Shown: positions 49,192-58,016, counted from the first letter of the stretch. The stretch is 64,000 bases of DNA from Pseudomonas mandelii (GCF_900106065.1 NZ_LT629796.1:4681501-4745500); one strand, 5' to 3'. Numbers and translations: made by a program. The notes: generated by a model from the sequence alone, not told the origin.

Positions 49192-50436
49192 ATGTTCAGA
49201 CCGTTATCGATCTTTATCGGCACGCGCTATACCCGCGCCAAGCGCCGCAATCGCTTTGTTTCCTTCATCTCGATGACCTCGATGATCGGTCTCGCCCTCG
49301 GCGTGCTGGCGATGATTGTGGTGCTGTCGGTGATGAACGGCTTCCAGCGCGAAATGAGCTCGCGCATCCTCGGAATGGTGCCGCACGCGACCATCGTCGG
49401 CGTGAAGCCGATCGACGATTGGCAGCCCGTGGCCGCCGCCGCGATGAAAAACCCGGAAGTCACTGCCGCCGTGCCGTTCACCGAGATGGAAGGCATGCTC
49501 TCCTATAAAGGCACGATGCAGCCAATTCAGGTCAGCGGTGTAGATCCCGCACTGGAAGGCAAGGTGTCGATCGTTGCCCAGCACATCGTTCAGGGCCGTC
49601 TCGATGCGTTGAAACCGGGCGAGTTCGGCGTGGTGATCGGCGAAATCACCGCGCGGCGTTTCCGCTTGAATGTCGGCGACAAGATCACCCTGATCGTGCC
49701 GGAAGTCAGCAACGCACCGGGCGGCATTACCCCGCGCATGCAGCGGCTGAACGTAGTGGGCGTGTTCAAGGTCGGTGCCGAGCTGGATGGCTCGATGGCG
49801 CTGATCCACGTCGCCGATGCCGCGCAGATGCAGCACTGGGAACCGAACCAGGTGCAGAGCGTGCGTTTGGCGGTGAAGGATTTGTACGCGGCGCCGAAGG
49901 TCTCCAGCGATATCGCGGGCGGGCTGGGCACCGCTTACAAGGCTGATGACTGGACCCACACCCAGGGCAGTCTGTTCAGTGCGATGAAGATGGAAAAAAC
50001 CATGATCGGCCTGCTGTTGCTGATGATCGTCGCCGTGGCGGCGTTCAACATCATCGCTACGTTGATCATGGTGGTGAACGACAAGGGCGCGGACATCGCG
50101 ATCCTGCGCACCATTGGCGCCACACCGCGGCAGATCATGGCGATCTTCATGGTGCAGGGCACGGTGATCGGGGTTGTCGGCACCTTGATCGGTGGCGTTC
50201 TGGGCGTGATAGCGGCGCTGAACGTCAGCGAGCTGGTGGGGTGGATGGAGCGGGTCAGTGGCCAGCACATCTTCAGTTCTGACGTGTATTTCGTCAGTAA
50301 CCTGCCGTCGGAGTTGCAGGGTGGGGATGTGTTGTTGATCTGCTCGGCGGGGTTCGTCCTGAGCTTCCTGGCGACGGTCTACCCGGCCTGGCGTGCGGCG
50401 AAGATCGAGCCAGCACACGCGTTGCGGTATTCGTAA
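49192..50436 (+). CDS. lolE: Lipoprotein-releasing system permease LolE
   Basis: 414 residues from ATG 49192; GTG at 49180 would add MPQR and neither has a strong ribosome site. It has the same layout as Lol[21 protein letters not shown], helix [19 protein letters not shown], periplasmic domain, and three C-terminal helices with [18 protein letters not shown] and [19 protein letters not shown]. It pairs with LolC and LolD. Second permease of an ancient duplication; the two are colinear in every helix. A terminator-like hairpin separates it from lolD. Confidence 0.92.
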   Translation: MFRPLSIFIGTRYTRAKRRNRFVSFISMTSMIGLALGVLAMIVVLSVMNGFQREMSSRILGMVPHATIVGVKPIDDWQPVAAAAMKNPEVTAAVPFTEMEGMLSYKGTMQPIQVSGVDPALEGKVSIVAQHIVQGRLDALKPGEFGVVIGEITARRFRLNVGDKITLIVPEVSNAPGGITPRMQRLNVVGVFKVGAELDGSMALIHVADAAQMQHWEPNQVQSVRLAVKDLYAAPKVSSDIAGGLGTAYKADDWTHTQGSLFSAMKMEKTMIGLLLLMIVAVAAFNIIATLIMVVNDKGADIAILRTIGATPRQIMAIFMVQGTVIGVVGTLIGGVLGVIAALNVSELVGWMERVSGQHIFSSDVYFVSNLPSELQGGDVLLICSAGFVLSFLATVYPAWRAAKIEPAHALRYS

Positions 50437-50452
50437 GTCGTTACACCGCCGT

Positions 50453-50520
50453 CATGAGCAGGCTCGCTCCCATTGGATCTGATTCAACTCGGTCACGGTG
50501 GGAGCGAGCCTGCTCGCGAT
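50453..50520. repeat. REP doublet, GAGCCTGCTCGCGATG class
   Basis: ATGAGCAGGCTCGCTCCCA and its inverse TGGGAGCGAGCCTGCTCGCG are spaced by ~28 bp between lolE and copS. Same class as 54151-54238. Confidence 0.85.
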
Positions 50521-50539
50521 GGGGCCGGCTCTGCTGGCC

Positions 50540-51889
50540 TTAATCTCCCTTTGGCAACTCAATCACAAAACGCGTCCACCCATCATTCGATTCGCAATGA
50601 ATCTGTCCGCCATGGGCGCGGATGATTGACTGAGTGATCGCTAATCCCAATCCCGCATGTTCACTACTGCCTTCCTGGCGCGCCGGATCGGTCCGATAAA
50701 ACCGGTCAAACAATCGCGGCAGCAACGCCCCGTCAATCCCGTCCCCACTGTTCTCGACCGTCAAGCTCAAGGCTTTGACCTGATCGACAATCCGCACCCG
50801 AACCTCGCCTTCGGCTGGTGTAAACCGCAACGCGTTGTCCAGCAGATTGGAAAGTGCCCGACGCAACATGCTGCGATCTCCCTCCATGCGCGCACTGCCT
50901 TCACGACTCAACCTGACCTGCGCGTCCTCCGCCAACGGCGCAAAAAACTCCAGCAACAGATCCACTTCTCCCGCCAGCTCCAGCGGTTCGCGCTTGGGCA
51001 TCAACAACCCATGGTCAGCCTTGGCCAGATACAACATGTCGTTGACCAGTTGCGCCATCCATTGCAGTTCTTCGAGGTTGCTGTGCAGCGCTTCGCGGTA
51101 GTCCTCGATAGGCCGAGGGCGGGTGAGGGTGACTTGGGTGTGGGTCAGCAGGTTCGACAACGGCGTGCGCAGCTCATGGGCGATGTCAGCGGAAAACGCC
51201 GAGAGCCGTTGAAATGAGTCGTCCAGGCGTCCGAGCATGGCGTTGAAGCTGTGGGCCAATTCCTCGAGCTCCGACGGCATATTCTCGTCGGGCAGCCGGG
51301 CATTGAGCGATTGCGCTGAAACGCCGCTGGCGATCGCGCTCATGCGTCGCAACGGGCGCAAACCACTGCGTGCCGCCCACGCACCGAGCAACGCGGTGGC
51401 CAGCGCCGACAAGCCGACGGTCATCCAGATCAGGCGCTGCATGCGTTGCAGAAAGTGCTGGTGATGGGTGATGTCCAGCAGCAAGGTCAGTTGCGGTGAG
51501 TCAGGTTTGTCGAGATACAACGGAGCATTGAGGACGCGGTAGTCGGTACCTTCGCTACTCACCGTGGACAAACCCGCCTGGGTAGGTAATTCCCGGGGCA
51601 GGTGCGCCGAACTGTCATACCAGCGCTGGCCATCGCTGCCAGTGATTCGCAGCGACAGGTCGGCCTGCCGACTCAGTTCATCCGTCAGTCTGACTTCGCT
51701 TTCACTCGGCTGAACGTCATGCAGCGCGCGGCGTAAACCCATCAGTTTGCCGTCCAGCAACTGCTGATCGAGTTCGACGAAGTGCGCCTCGCTGGCGCGA
51801 CTGAACAACACTCCGGCAAACAATGAAACCACGGCGGTACAGGCCGCAAACAGCAACGCCAGGCGACTGCTCAGCGAGAGTCGACGCAT
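50540..51889 (-). CDS. copS: Heavy-metal sensor histidine kinase (CopS/CusS type)
   Basis: 449 residues. Membrane helix LALLFAACTAVVSLFAGVLF near the N terminus, periplasmic sensor ~30-155, second helix MTVGLSALATALLGAWAA, HAMP linker, DHp box FSADIAHELRTPLSNLLTHT with the phosphoacceptor His, then N box LSNLLDNALRFT and G boxes (GDGIDGALLP; GLGLAITQSII). It matches the CusS/IrlS/CopS group that senses periplasmic Cu or Ag. The ATG at 51889 overlaps the stop of copR by one base (TGATG). The cupredoxin and CopR-type box beyond copR point to copper. Confidence 0.9.
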   Translation of the reverse strand: MRRLSLSSRLALLFAACTAVVSLFAGVLFSRASEAHFVELDQQLLDGKLMGLRRALHDVQPSESEVRLTDELSRQADLSLRITGSDGQRWYDSSAHLPRELPTQAGLSTVSSEGTDYRVLNAPLYLDKPDSPQLTLLLDITHHQHFLQRMQRLIWMTVGLSALATALLGAWAARSGLRPLRRMSAIASGVSAQSLNARLPDENMPSELEELAHSFNAMLGRLDDSFQRLSAFSADIAHELRTPLSNLLTHTQVTLTRPRPIEDYREALHSNLEELQWMAQLVNDMLYLAKADHGLLMPKREPLELAGEVDLLLEFFAPLAEDAQVRLSREGSARMEGDRSMLRRALSNLLDNALRFTPAEGEVRVRIVDQVKALSLTVENSGDGIDGALLPRLFDRFYRTDPARQEGSSEHAGLGLAITQSIIRAHGGQIHCESNDGWTRFVIELPKGD

Positions 51890-52575
51890 CAGGCAGGTCG
51901 CTCTTCAAGGACATAACCCATGCCGCGCACGGTATGAATCAGCTTGTTGGGGAATTCATCGTCGATCTTCAGGCGCAAACGGCGGATCGCGACCTCGATG
52001 ACATTGGTGTCGCTGTCGAAATTCATGTCCCAGACCTGGGAGGCAATCAGTGATTTGGGCAGCACCTCACCCTGGCGCCGCAGGAGCATTTCCAGCAGGG
52101 CGAACTCCTTGGCGGTCAGGTCGATGCGTTGACCGCCGCGCTCCACCCGGCGGCGGATCAAATCCAGCCGCAAGTCCGCCAGTTGCAGGCTGGTTTCCTG
52201 AGGCGAAGCGCTGCCGCGTCGCAACAGGCTGCGGACCCGAGCCAGCAATTCGGAAAAGGCGAACGGCTTGACCAGGTAATCGTCTGCGCCGAGTTCGAGG
52301 CCGTGGACCCTGTCCTCAACCGCATCTCGCGCCGTCAGAAAAAGGACTGGTGTATCGAGACCGGCGCCACGCACCGCCTGCAGGATTTGCCAGCCATCGC
52401 GACCGGGTAGCATCACATCAAGGATCAACAACGCGTAATCACCACTCAAGGCCAGTTGTTGGCCGGTGATGCCGTCGGCCGCCAGTTCGGTGTTGAAACC
52501 GGCCTCAGTCAGGCCCTGGCGCAGGTAGTGGCCGGTTTTCGGTTGGTCTTCGACGATCAGCAGCTTCATGGGCAA
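51889..52575 (-). CDS. copR: Heavy-metal response regulator (CopR/CusR type)
   Basis: 228 residues, OmpR family. Receiver: [20 protein letters not shown], phosphoacceptor Asp in [20 protein letters not shown], Lys in [20 protein letters not shown]. Winged helix: [38 protein letters not shown] and [12 protein letters not shown]. Typical metal-efflux regulator that binds paired TGACAA/TTGTCA half-sites. The divergent cupredoxin gene has such a site 57 bp upstream of copR, at 52633-52646. Cotranscribed with copS. Confidence 0.93.
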   Translation of the reverse strand: MPMKLLIVEDQPKTGHYLRQGLTEAGFNTELAADGITGQQLALSGDYALLILDVMLPGRDGWQILQAVRGAGLDTPVLFLTARDAVEDRVHGLELGADDYLVKPFAFSELLARVRSLLRRGSASPQETSLQLADLRLDLIRRRVERGGQRIDLTAKEFALLEMLLRRQGEVLPKSLIASQVWDMNFDSDTNVIEVAIRRLRLKIDDEFPNKLIHTVRGMGYVLEERPA

Positions 52576-52632
52576 CTCGAGGCAAGTGGAACGAAGGCTT
52601 TATACCGTGGGCAGCGTTGATACAGACCAACC

Positions 52633-52646
52633 TGACAAAGTTGTAA
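52633..52646. promoter_or_regulatory. CopR/CusR-type operator
   Basis: TGACAA-ag-TTGTAA, close to the CusR box TGACAA-N2-TTGTCA, one base off in the right arm. A broader palindrome CTGACA...TGTCAG (52632-52657) surrounds it. It lies between the divergent copR and cupredoxin starts. Confidence 0.7.
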
Positions 52647-52724
52647 TTTGGCTGTCAGGTCGCGGGCAGTGGCGACAGTTTAGAGTTTTCCACAGGCTGA
52701 ACCTTATCTTGTTGGAGTACGACT

Positions 52725-53249
52725 ATGTTTTTGCGTAAATATCAGGGGCTGGCCGCGTGTTTGTTGGCGTTAAGCTCGCCAGTGTGGGCCTCGTCGGCGC
52801 AGCCCCGGGATTTCGGTCAGCCGGCCCCGGCAACCAAGGCTACCCGAAGTGTCGAGGTGGTGATGGATGACATGTCATTCACGGCCAAGGCGATCGATAT
52901 CAAAACGGGTGAGACGATTCGTTTTGTGCTGGTGAATAAAGGCCAGTTGTTGCACGAATTCAACCTCGGCGATGCGGCGATGCATGCCCGTCATCAGCAG
53001 GAAATGATGAAGATGCAGCAGAGCGGCATGCTCACGCCTACAGGCATGAAGGAAATGGACCACGGTTCGATGGCAGGCATGGATCACGGGATGATGAAGC
53101 ACGATGACCCGAACAGTGTCCTCGTCGAGCCGGGAAAAACGGCCGAGCTGACCTGGACCTTCACGAAGGCCACCAACCTGGAATTTGCCTGCAACATTCC
53201 AGGCCATTACCAGGCGGGCATGGTCGGCAAACTGACTGTCAGTCAGTAA
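52725..53249 (+). CDS. Periplasmic copper-binding cupredoxin with Met/His-rich insertion
   Basis: 174 residues. Signal peptide MFLRKYQGLAACLLALSSPV then WAS/SAQ. A plastocyanin-type fold with a type-1 copper site: His in GQLLHEFNLG, and CNIPGHYQAGM giving Cys, His and Met. Between the two is an insertion of ~40 residues rich in Met and His (AMHARHQQEMMKMQQSGM; MDHGSMAGMDHGMMKHDD), a likely weak Cu(I)/Cu(II) site. Homologues near copRS include CopI, which contributes to copper tolerance. Divergent from copR and probably under CopR control through 52633-52646. Confidence 0.88.
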   Translation: MFLRKYQGLAACLLALSSPVWASSAQPRDFGQPAPATKATRSVEVVMDDMSFTAKAIDIKTGETIRFVLVNKGQLLHEFNLGDAAMHARHQQEMMKMQQSGMLTPTGMKEMDHGSMAGMDHGMMKHDDPNSVLVEPGKTAELTWTFTKATNLEFACNIPGHYQAGMVGKLTVSQ

Positions 53250-53310
53250 GCACTCAAAGGCCGGCGCAAAGGCTGGTAGAATCCGCTGATTCTTCAGTCA
53301 GGTTTCCGCC

Positions 53311-54141
53311 ATGCATCCCGCAGCCGAACACTCGCCGCTGGGCAAATCCAGCGAATACATCGCCACTTATACGCCGTCCTTGCTGTTCCCGATCCCGCGC
53401 ACCGCGAAATGGGCCGAGTTGGGCCTGACGGCGCAAACCCTGCCTTACAAGGGTGTGGACTTCTGGAACTGCTTCGAGCTGTCGTGGCTGTTGCCGTCCG
53501 GTAAGCCGGTGGTGGCGATTGGCGAATTCAGCATCCCGGCGGATTCGCCGAACATCATCGAGTCGAAGTCGTTCAAGCTGTACCTGAACTCGTTGAACCA
53601 GACACCGTTTGCCGATAGCGCGACCCTTGAAGCGACGCTGGTCAAAGACCTGTCGGCCGCTGCCGGCAAGCCGGTTGGCGTGCGGATTCGCAGCCTCAAG
53701 GATGTCGAAGCCGAAGGCGTCGTGGCGTTGCCGGGTGTGTGTATCGATGATCTGGAGATCAGCGTCAGCAACTACGAACATCCGCGCCCGGAGCTGCTGC
53801 GTTGCGATGATTCGCGCATTGTCGAAGAGAGCGTGCACAGTCATCTGCTCAAATCCAACTGCCCGGTCACCAGTCAGCCGGATTGGGGCAGCGTGGCGGT
53901 TGAATACCGTGGCGCGGCCCTGGATCACGCGAGTTTGCTGGAGTACATCGTGAGCTTCCGTCAGCACTCGGACTTTCACGAGCAGTGCGTGGAGCGGATT
54001 TTTCTCGACTTGCAGCGGTTGTTGAAACCGGAGAGGTTGACGGTGTATGCGCGGTATGTGCGGCGTGGTGGGCTGGACATCAACCCGTATCGCAGCACTG
54101 AAGACGTGCAGCTGCCGAACCATCGTCTGGTCCGTCAGTAA
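53311..54141 (+). CDS. queF: NADPH-dependent 7-cyano-7-deazaguanine reductase
   Basis: 276 residues, the bimodular (YqcD-like) QueF. It reduces preQ0 to preQ1 on the way to queuosine in tRNA. The active Cys, which forms a thioimide, is in [19 protein letters not shown] near residue 190; the QueF-specific NADPH motif [14 protein letters not shown] is near residue 92-105. [20 protein letters not shown] is a typical start. AGG before GCC precedes ATG 53311. Same strand as the cupredoxin, 61 bp after it. Confidence 0.95.
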   Translation: MHPAAEHSPLGKSSEYIATYTPSLLFPIPRTAKWAELGLTAQTLPYKGVDFWNCFELSWLLPSGKPVVAIGEFSIPADSPNIIESKSFKLYLNSLNQTPFADSATLEATLVKDLSAAAGKPVGVRIRSLKDVEAEGVVALPGVCIDDLEISVSNYEHPRPELLRCDDSRIVEESVHSHLLKSNCPVTSQPDWGSVAVEYRGAALDHASLLEYIVSFRQHSDFHEQCVERIFLDLQRLLKPERLTVYARYVRRGGLDINPYRSTEDVQLPNHRLVRQ

Positions 54142-54150
54142 AATACTCCT

Positions 54151-54238
54151 GTAGGAGCGAGCCTGCTCGCGATGGCGGAGTGTCTGGCACCATCGATGTT
54201 GAATGTGCTGCCGTCATCGCGAGCAGGCTCGCTCCTAC
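54151..54238. repeat. REP doublet, GAGCCTGCTCGCGATG class
   Basis: GTAGGAGCGAGCCTGCTCGC at 54151 and its inverse GCGAGCAGGCTCGCTCCTAC ending at 54238, ~45 bp apart, between queF and its terminator. Confidence 0.88.
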
Positions 54239-54264
54239 AAGGGATTGCAGTGCGATTCCCAGGT

Positions 54265-54300
54265 ATGAAAAAGCCCCGCCATCACTGGCGGGGCTTTTTT
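54265..54300. terminator. Bidirectional terminator between queF and DUF4404 gene
   Basis: GAAAAAGCCCCGCCA-tca-CTGGCGGGGCTTTTTTG with A-run on the left and T-run on the right, ending 13 bp before the convergent stop codon. Confidence 0.9.
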
Positions 54301-54313
54301 GCATCTGGCGTAT

Positions 54314-54577
54314 TCAGATCCCCATGTTGGCCAAGGCTTGCACGATGTTGCGCAAGGTGCCGGCAAGGGTAGGGTGTTCGATTTCGAAGCGCTCGACGGC
54401 AAGGTTTACGTTGTCGGCGAGGCTGGAGTCCTGGGTTTTGGTTTCGAGCTCAAGCTCCAGTTCGATCTGTTGCATCAGCGCGTGCAGGTCTTCGCGCTCG
54501 GCTTCCGTCAGCGGCGGATTCTGTTCCAATTGCTCGCGCAGAGTATTGAGCTGTTGTTGCAGTTCGCGGGCAGGCAT
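54314..54577 (-). CDS. DUF4404-family protein
   Basis: 87 residues from ATG 54577, after AAAAGGAAGAACGCC. Small, acidic and helical: MPARELQQQLNTLREQLEQN, then EREDLHALMQQIELELELET with coiled-coil heptads, and HPTLAGTLRNIVQALANMGI at the C-terminus, the pattern of DUF4404. No known function. It keeps the same neighbour (queF) as in P. aeruginosa by my recollection. Confidence 0.78.
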   Translation of the reverse strand: MPARELQQQLNTLREQLEQNPPLTEAEREDLHALMQQIELELELETKTQDSSLADNVNLAVERFEIEHPTLAGTLRNIVQALANMGI

Positions 54578-54686
54578 GGCGTTCTTCCTTTTATCGATAG
54601 GCACTGGCATAGACCGCAGCAGCGTGCCAAAGGTCTATGGCTTGCCTTTAGATTAATCCACTCCCGCGCAACCTGCATGATCTCGA

Positions 54687-55307
54687 TCAGGGCTTTTCGC
54701 CCTTGAGCCGACGCAGGCTGATGTCCGCCAGGCAGGTGTCGAGCTCGCCGAGGTGATCGATCACCGAATGCACACCCAGGCTGAACAACTGCACGGTCGC
54801 TTTACCACGCAGGTGTTCGCGCTCCTTTTGGCTCAAGGCCTGCCATTCGTTGGGCGCCAACCCGCAGAGCGAACCGCAGGACGCCAGGCCGATCGTCCAT
54901 AACCCGGCATTCAGTCCCGATTGCAGCAGTCGCGGTTCGCCACTGACCAGCACGCAACCATCGAGTCGTTCGACATTCAATGCCATCAAGGCTTGCCAGC
55001 AAGCGTTCGGCGCCGGCCATGGATTGAGTGTTGCGGGGTGTTGCGAAGGTTTGATCCACGCAGGCAGGGCGCCGGCCAGCGAATGGGTGAGGGCGGGGGG
55101 CAACTCGTCGAGCCAGGCGCAAGGAATCTGCTGGCGCTGCAAGCTGTTCAGACTGTCCAGCGCGCCGGGGGTGACCTCGGCATGCGCTGGTGTGTGAGTA
55201 TCGTGCTGGCGCATCCGGGCGCCGAAATCCACCAGGCAACCGCTGAGCCCGAACAGTACGGCGGTCAGGCTGGGTGCGGCAACGGGCAAGGCTTCGGCGT
55301 GCGGCAT
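54687..55307 (-). CDS. HAD-superfamily, phosphonatase-like protein lacking the nucleophile Asp
   Basis: 206 residues. The N terminus AVLFGLSGCLVDFGARM lines up with the first motif of phosphonoacetaldehyde hydrolase (DWAGTTVDFG), but the nucleophilic Asp is Gly and the following positions also differ (GLSGC for DWAGT). LVSGEPRLLQSGLNAGLW resembles HAD motif near the third catalytic region. AGGGACGTTGAT precedes ATG 55307. Without the Asp it should not act as a HAD phosphatase; a regulatory or binding role is possible. Alternatively it is a degrading paralogue, although the reading frame is intact. Confidence 0.72.
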   Translation of the reverse strand: MPHAEALPVAAPSLTAVLFGLSGCLVDFGARMRQHDTHTPAHAEVTPGALDSLNSLQRQQIPCAWLDELPPALTHSLAGALPAWIKPSQHPATLNPWPAPNACWQALMALNVERLDGCVLVSGEPRLLQSGLNAGLWTIGLASCGSLCGLAPNEWQALSQKEREHLRGKATVQLFSLGVHSVIDHLGELDTCLADISLRRLKGEKP

Positions 55308-55507
55308 ATCAACGTCCCTGAAATAACGACAAGGCTATGTGTTGCCGGTGACAGTTGCATGACACTGATGTGAAGCGCGCTCAGTCAGGACGAATCATCT
55401 GTAAGTCCTCACGCGCGAGGCTGCCCTAAACCGGCTTTTCCGTCTTATACTAGCCAGCTTATCGCCTGGGCCAAGTGCCCATGCCAGTACAATCCAAGGA
55501 GTTTTCT

Positions 55508-56197
55508 ATGCGCTGGAGCAATCGTCTAGCTCAGCTTTGTGTGTGTGCCAGCGTGTTGCTGGTTCCGTTCGCAGCCCAGGCTGCCACGGAAGAAGACCCT
55601 TGGGAAAGCGTCAACCGTCCAATCTTCCAGTTCAACGACTTCGTCGACACCTATGCACTCAAGCCAATCGCTCAAGGCTACCAGTTCGTGACGCCGCAGT
55701 TTCTGGAAGACGGCATTCACAACATGTTCCGCAACGTCGGTGATGTCACCAACCTTGCCAACAACGTCTTGCAGGCTAAACCGGCCGCGGCTGGCGTCGA
55801 TACTGCGCGTCTGATCTTCAACACTACCTTCGGCCTGCTGGGCTTCTTCGACGTCGGCACCAAAATGGGCCTGAATCGTAGCGACGAAGACTTCGGCCAG
55901 ACGCTCGGTTACTGGGGCTTGGGCAGCGGCCCGTATGTGATGTTGCCGCTGTTGGGCCCAAGCACGTTGCGTGATGCGCCATCCAAGTACGTCGACGGCT
56001 ACACCGGCCCGTATCGCTATATCAACGACGTGCCCGTGCGTAACTCGATCTTCGGCCTGAACATCGTCGACACCCGCGCCAGCTTGCTGTCGAGCGAGAA
56101 GTTGATCACTGGCGACAAATACACGTTCATTCGCAATGCGTATTTGCAGAACCGCGAGTTCAAGGTCAAAGACGGCCAGGTCGAAGACGATTTTTGA
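55508..56197 (+). CDS. mlaA: MlaA (VacJ) outer-membrane lipid-asymmetry protein
   Basis: 229 residues after AAGGAGTTTTCT. Signal sequence MRWSNRLAQLCVCASVLLVP then FAAQA and ATEEDPW. MlaA core: EDPWESVNRPIFQFNDFVD, FRNVGDVTNLANNVLQAKP, FNTTFGLLGFFDVGTKMGL, LPLLGPSTLRDAPSKYVDGY. It removes mislocalised phospholipids from the outer leaflet with OmpC-type porins and passes them to MlaC. The signal is followed by AQA rather than by a clear lipobox Cys, unlike the E. coli lipoprotein; two Cys in the signal (QLCVCAS) are too early. Ends at a bidirectional terminator. Confidence 0.93.
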   Translation: MRWSNRLAQLCVCASVLLVPFAAQAATEEDPWESVNRPIFQFNDFVDTYALKPIAQGYQFVTPQFLEDGIHNMFRNVGDVTNLANNVLQAKPAAAGVDTARLIFNTTFGLLGFFDVGTKMGLNRSDEDFGQTLGYWGLGSGPYVMLPLLGPSTLRDAPSKYVDGYTGPYRYINDVPVRNSIFGLNIVDTRASLLSSEKLITGDKYTFIRNAYLQNREFKVKDGQVEDDF

Positions 56198-56213
56198 TCT
56201 CTACCCGTGAAAT

Positions 56214-56245
56214 GAAGAAGGCGGCCGATTGGCCGCCTTCTTTCG
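56214..56245. terminator. Bidirectional terminator between mlaA and PilZ gene
   Basis: GAAGAAGGCGGCC-gatt-GGCCGCCTTCTTTCG, 17 bp past the mlaA stop and 14 bp before the convergent stop. Confidence 0.85.
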
Positions 56246-56258
56246 TTTGGATCAGGGC

Positions 56259-56558
56259 TTATTTCATCTTCAAGATTGTAAGCCCGAGTTTCTGACTGCC
56301 ACCGTCCTGTTCCTTCACCCAGACCACTTCGGTGTCGGCTTCAAGGCCTTTGAGCGCTGCGTGATCGGAATCGATGCGCACGCTGAGCCGGTCTCCGACC
56401 TTGAACAGGCGGGGTGCCTCGACCTGCATGCCACTGCTGGAAAGGTCGATGCAGACGGCTGGCACCTCATCGCCTTCGTGAATCAGCGACACATCGGCAT
56501 CGACCCGCATGCGGATGAAATCGCGCTTTTCGCTGTAGTCCCGATCGGTTTGACTCAT
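56259..56558 (-). CDS. Single-domain PilZ protein
   Basis: 99 residues from ATG 56558 (MSQTDRDYSEKRDFIRMRVD); ATG 56567 would place the ribosome site GGAAGG right against the start codon. Both c-di-GMP motifs are good: RxxxR as KRDFIRM and DxSxxG as DLSSSGMQV. So it is expected to bind c-di-GMP, unlike the more degenerate PilZ at 46512-47090. It lies between mlaA and rssB as in P. aeruginosa. Output partner unknown. Confidence 0.88.
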   Translation of the reverse strand: MSQTDRDYSEKRDFIRMRVDADVSLIHEGDEVPAVCIDLSSSGMQVEAPRLFKVGDRLSVRIDSDHAALKGLEADTEVVWVKEQDGGSQKLGLTILKMK

Positions 56559-56834
56559 GGGCTTCATCCTTCCATTGGGTTACGGTTTTGCCTGTTCTTA
56601 TAACTCCCGGTGATTTGACAAGTAAAGACGTCAAGCGACCATCGGCGTGAGCTTGAAACGCCCCGCGGATGGGAGTACCGTCTGCGCCTTAGAAGGGCAC
56701 CTCTGGTGTACCTGTGTGTAGGGCAAATGCCCGATAACGGTGCGACAGAGAGGCTAGAAAGCGAATCCAGTAGTGTGAGCCGGGCTAAACCCCGTGCCTG
56801 CTACGCCAACCTAATTCTGGCGCCGTTTGCCCAC

Positions 56835-58016
56835 ATGCCAAAAACCAGTGCCACGCTGCTGATAATCGATGATGACGAAGTAGTGCGCGCGAGCCTCGCG
56901 GCCTACTTGGAAGACAGTGGTTTCAGTGTCCTGCAAGCCAGCAATGGCCAGCAGGGTCTTCAGGTATTCGAGCAAGACAAGCCTGACTTGGTCATCTGCG
57001 ATCTGCGCATGCCGCAGATGGGCGGACTCGAACTCATTCGCCAGGTCACCGAGCTGTCGCCGCAAACCCCGGTGATCGTGGTTTCGGGTGCCGGCGTGAT
57101 GAACGACGCGGTCGAGGCCTTGCGCCTGGGTGCGGCGGATTACCTGATCAAGCCTCTCGAAGATCTGGCTGTGCTCGAGCATTCTGTGCGCCGTGCCCTG
57201 GATCGTGCGCGCCTGCTGCTGGAGAACCAGCGCTACCGCGAGAAGCTGGAAAAGGCCAACCGCGAACTCGCCGCCAGCTTGAACCTGCTCCAGGAAGACC
57301 AGAACGCCGGTCGCCAGGTGCAGATGAACATGCTGCCGGTCAGCCCCTGGACCATCGACGAGTTCCAGTTCGCCCACCAGATCATCCCGTCGCTGTACCT
57401 GTCGGGTGATTTCGTTGACTACTTTCGGGTCGACGAGCGTCGCGTAGCCTTCTACCTGGCCGACGTTTCCGGCCATGGCGCCTCTTCAGCCTTCGTCACC
57501 GTGCTGCTGAAGTTCATGACCACGCGCTTGCTGTTCGAATCCAAGCGCAGCGGCACATTGCCAGAATTCAAGCCTTCAGAGGTCCTTGGTCATATCAACC
57601 GAGGCCTGATCAGTTGTAAGCTGGGTAAACACGTCACAATGGTCGGTGGTGTCATCGACGAGGAGACAGGTTTGTTGACCTATAGCATCGGTGGTCATTT
57701 GCCGTTGCCTGTGTTGTACACGCCAGACAGTGTTCGTTATCTGGAAGGTCGTGGTCTGCCGGTGGGCCTCTTCAATGAAGCCACCTATGAAGACCACGTG
57801 TTGGAACTGCCGCCGACGTTCAGCCTGACGCTGATGTCCGATGGCATTCTGGACCTTTTGCCAGAACCTACACTCAAAGAAAAAGAAGCGGCTTTGCCCC
57901 AACGGGTCAAGGCAGCGGGCGGCAGCCTGGATGGTCTGCGGCAGGTTTTTGGATTGGCCACGCTAGGGGAGATGCCGGATGATATCGCCCTGTTGGTGTT
58001 GAGCAGGAATCTTTAA
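56835..58016 (+). CDS. rssB: Response regulator with PP2C/SpoIIE phosphatase domain (RssB-like)
   Basis: 393 residues from ATG 56835 (MPKTSATLLIIDDDEVVRAS). Receiver with Asp in DLVICDLRMPQMGGLELI and Lys in AADYLIKPLEDLAV; helical linker LENQRYREKLEKANREL; C-terminal SpoIIE/PP2C phosphatase with YLADVSGHGASSAFVT and TLMSDGILDLLPE and GEMPDDIALLVL metal sites. In P. aeruginosa it forms a partner-switch with RssC. No strong ribosome site precedes it, and a GC-richer leader of ~190 bp without features lies upstream. Longer starts exist but add residues without homology. The last base of its TAA is the A of rssC ATG. Confidence 0.9.
   Translation: MPKTSATLLIIDDDEVVRASLAAYLEDSGFSVLQASNGQQGLQVFEQDKPDLVICDLRMPQMGGLELIRQVTELSPQTPVIVVSGAGVMNDAVEALRLGAADYLIKPLEDLAVLEHSVRRALDRARLLLENQRYREKLEKANRELAASLNLLQEDQNAGRQVQMNMLPVSPWTIDEFQFAHQIIPSLYLSGDFVDYFRVDERRVAFYLADVSGHGASSAFVTVLLKFMTTRLLFESKRSGTLPEFKPSEVLGHINRGLISCKLGKHVTMVGGVIDEETGLLTYSIGGHLPLPVLYTPDSVRYLEGRGLPVGLFNEATYEDHVLELPPTFSLTLMSDGILDLLPEPTLKEKEAALPQRVKAAGGSLDGLRQVFGLATLGEMPDDIALLVLSRNL

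Noticed and set aside
56706..56834. Longer start for rssB
   Set aside because: The added 43 residues are not part of the receiver fold, which begins directly after ATG 56835.
56640..56834. Structured RNA or riboswitch in the rssB leader
   Set aside because: Short hairpins such as GGGCAAATGCCC occur, but no known class is recognised and no terminator or expression platform is seen.
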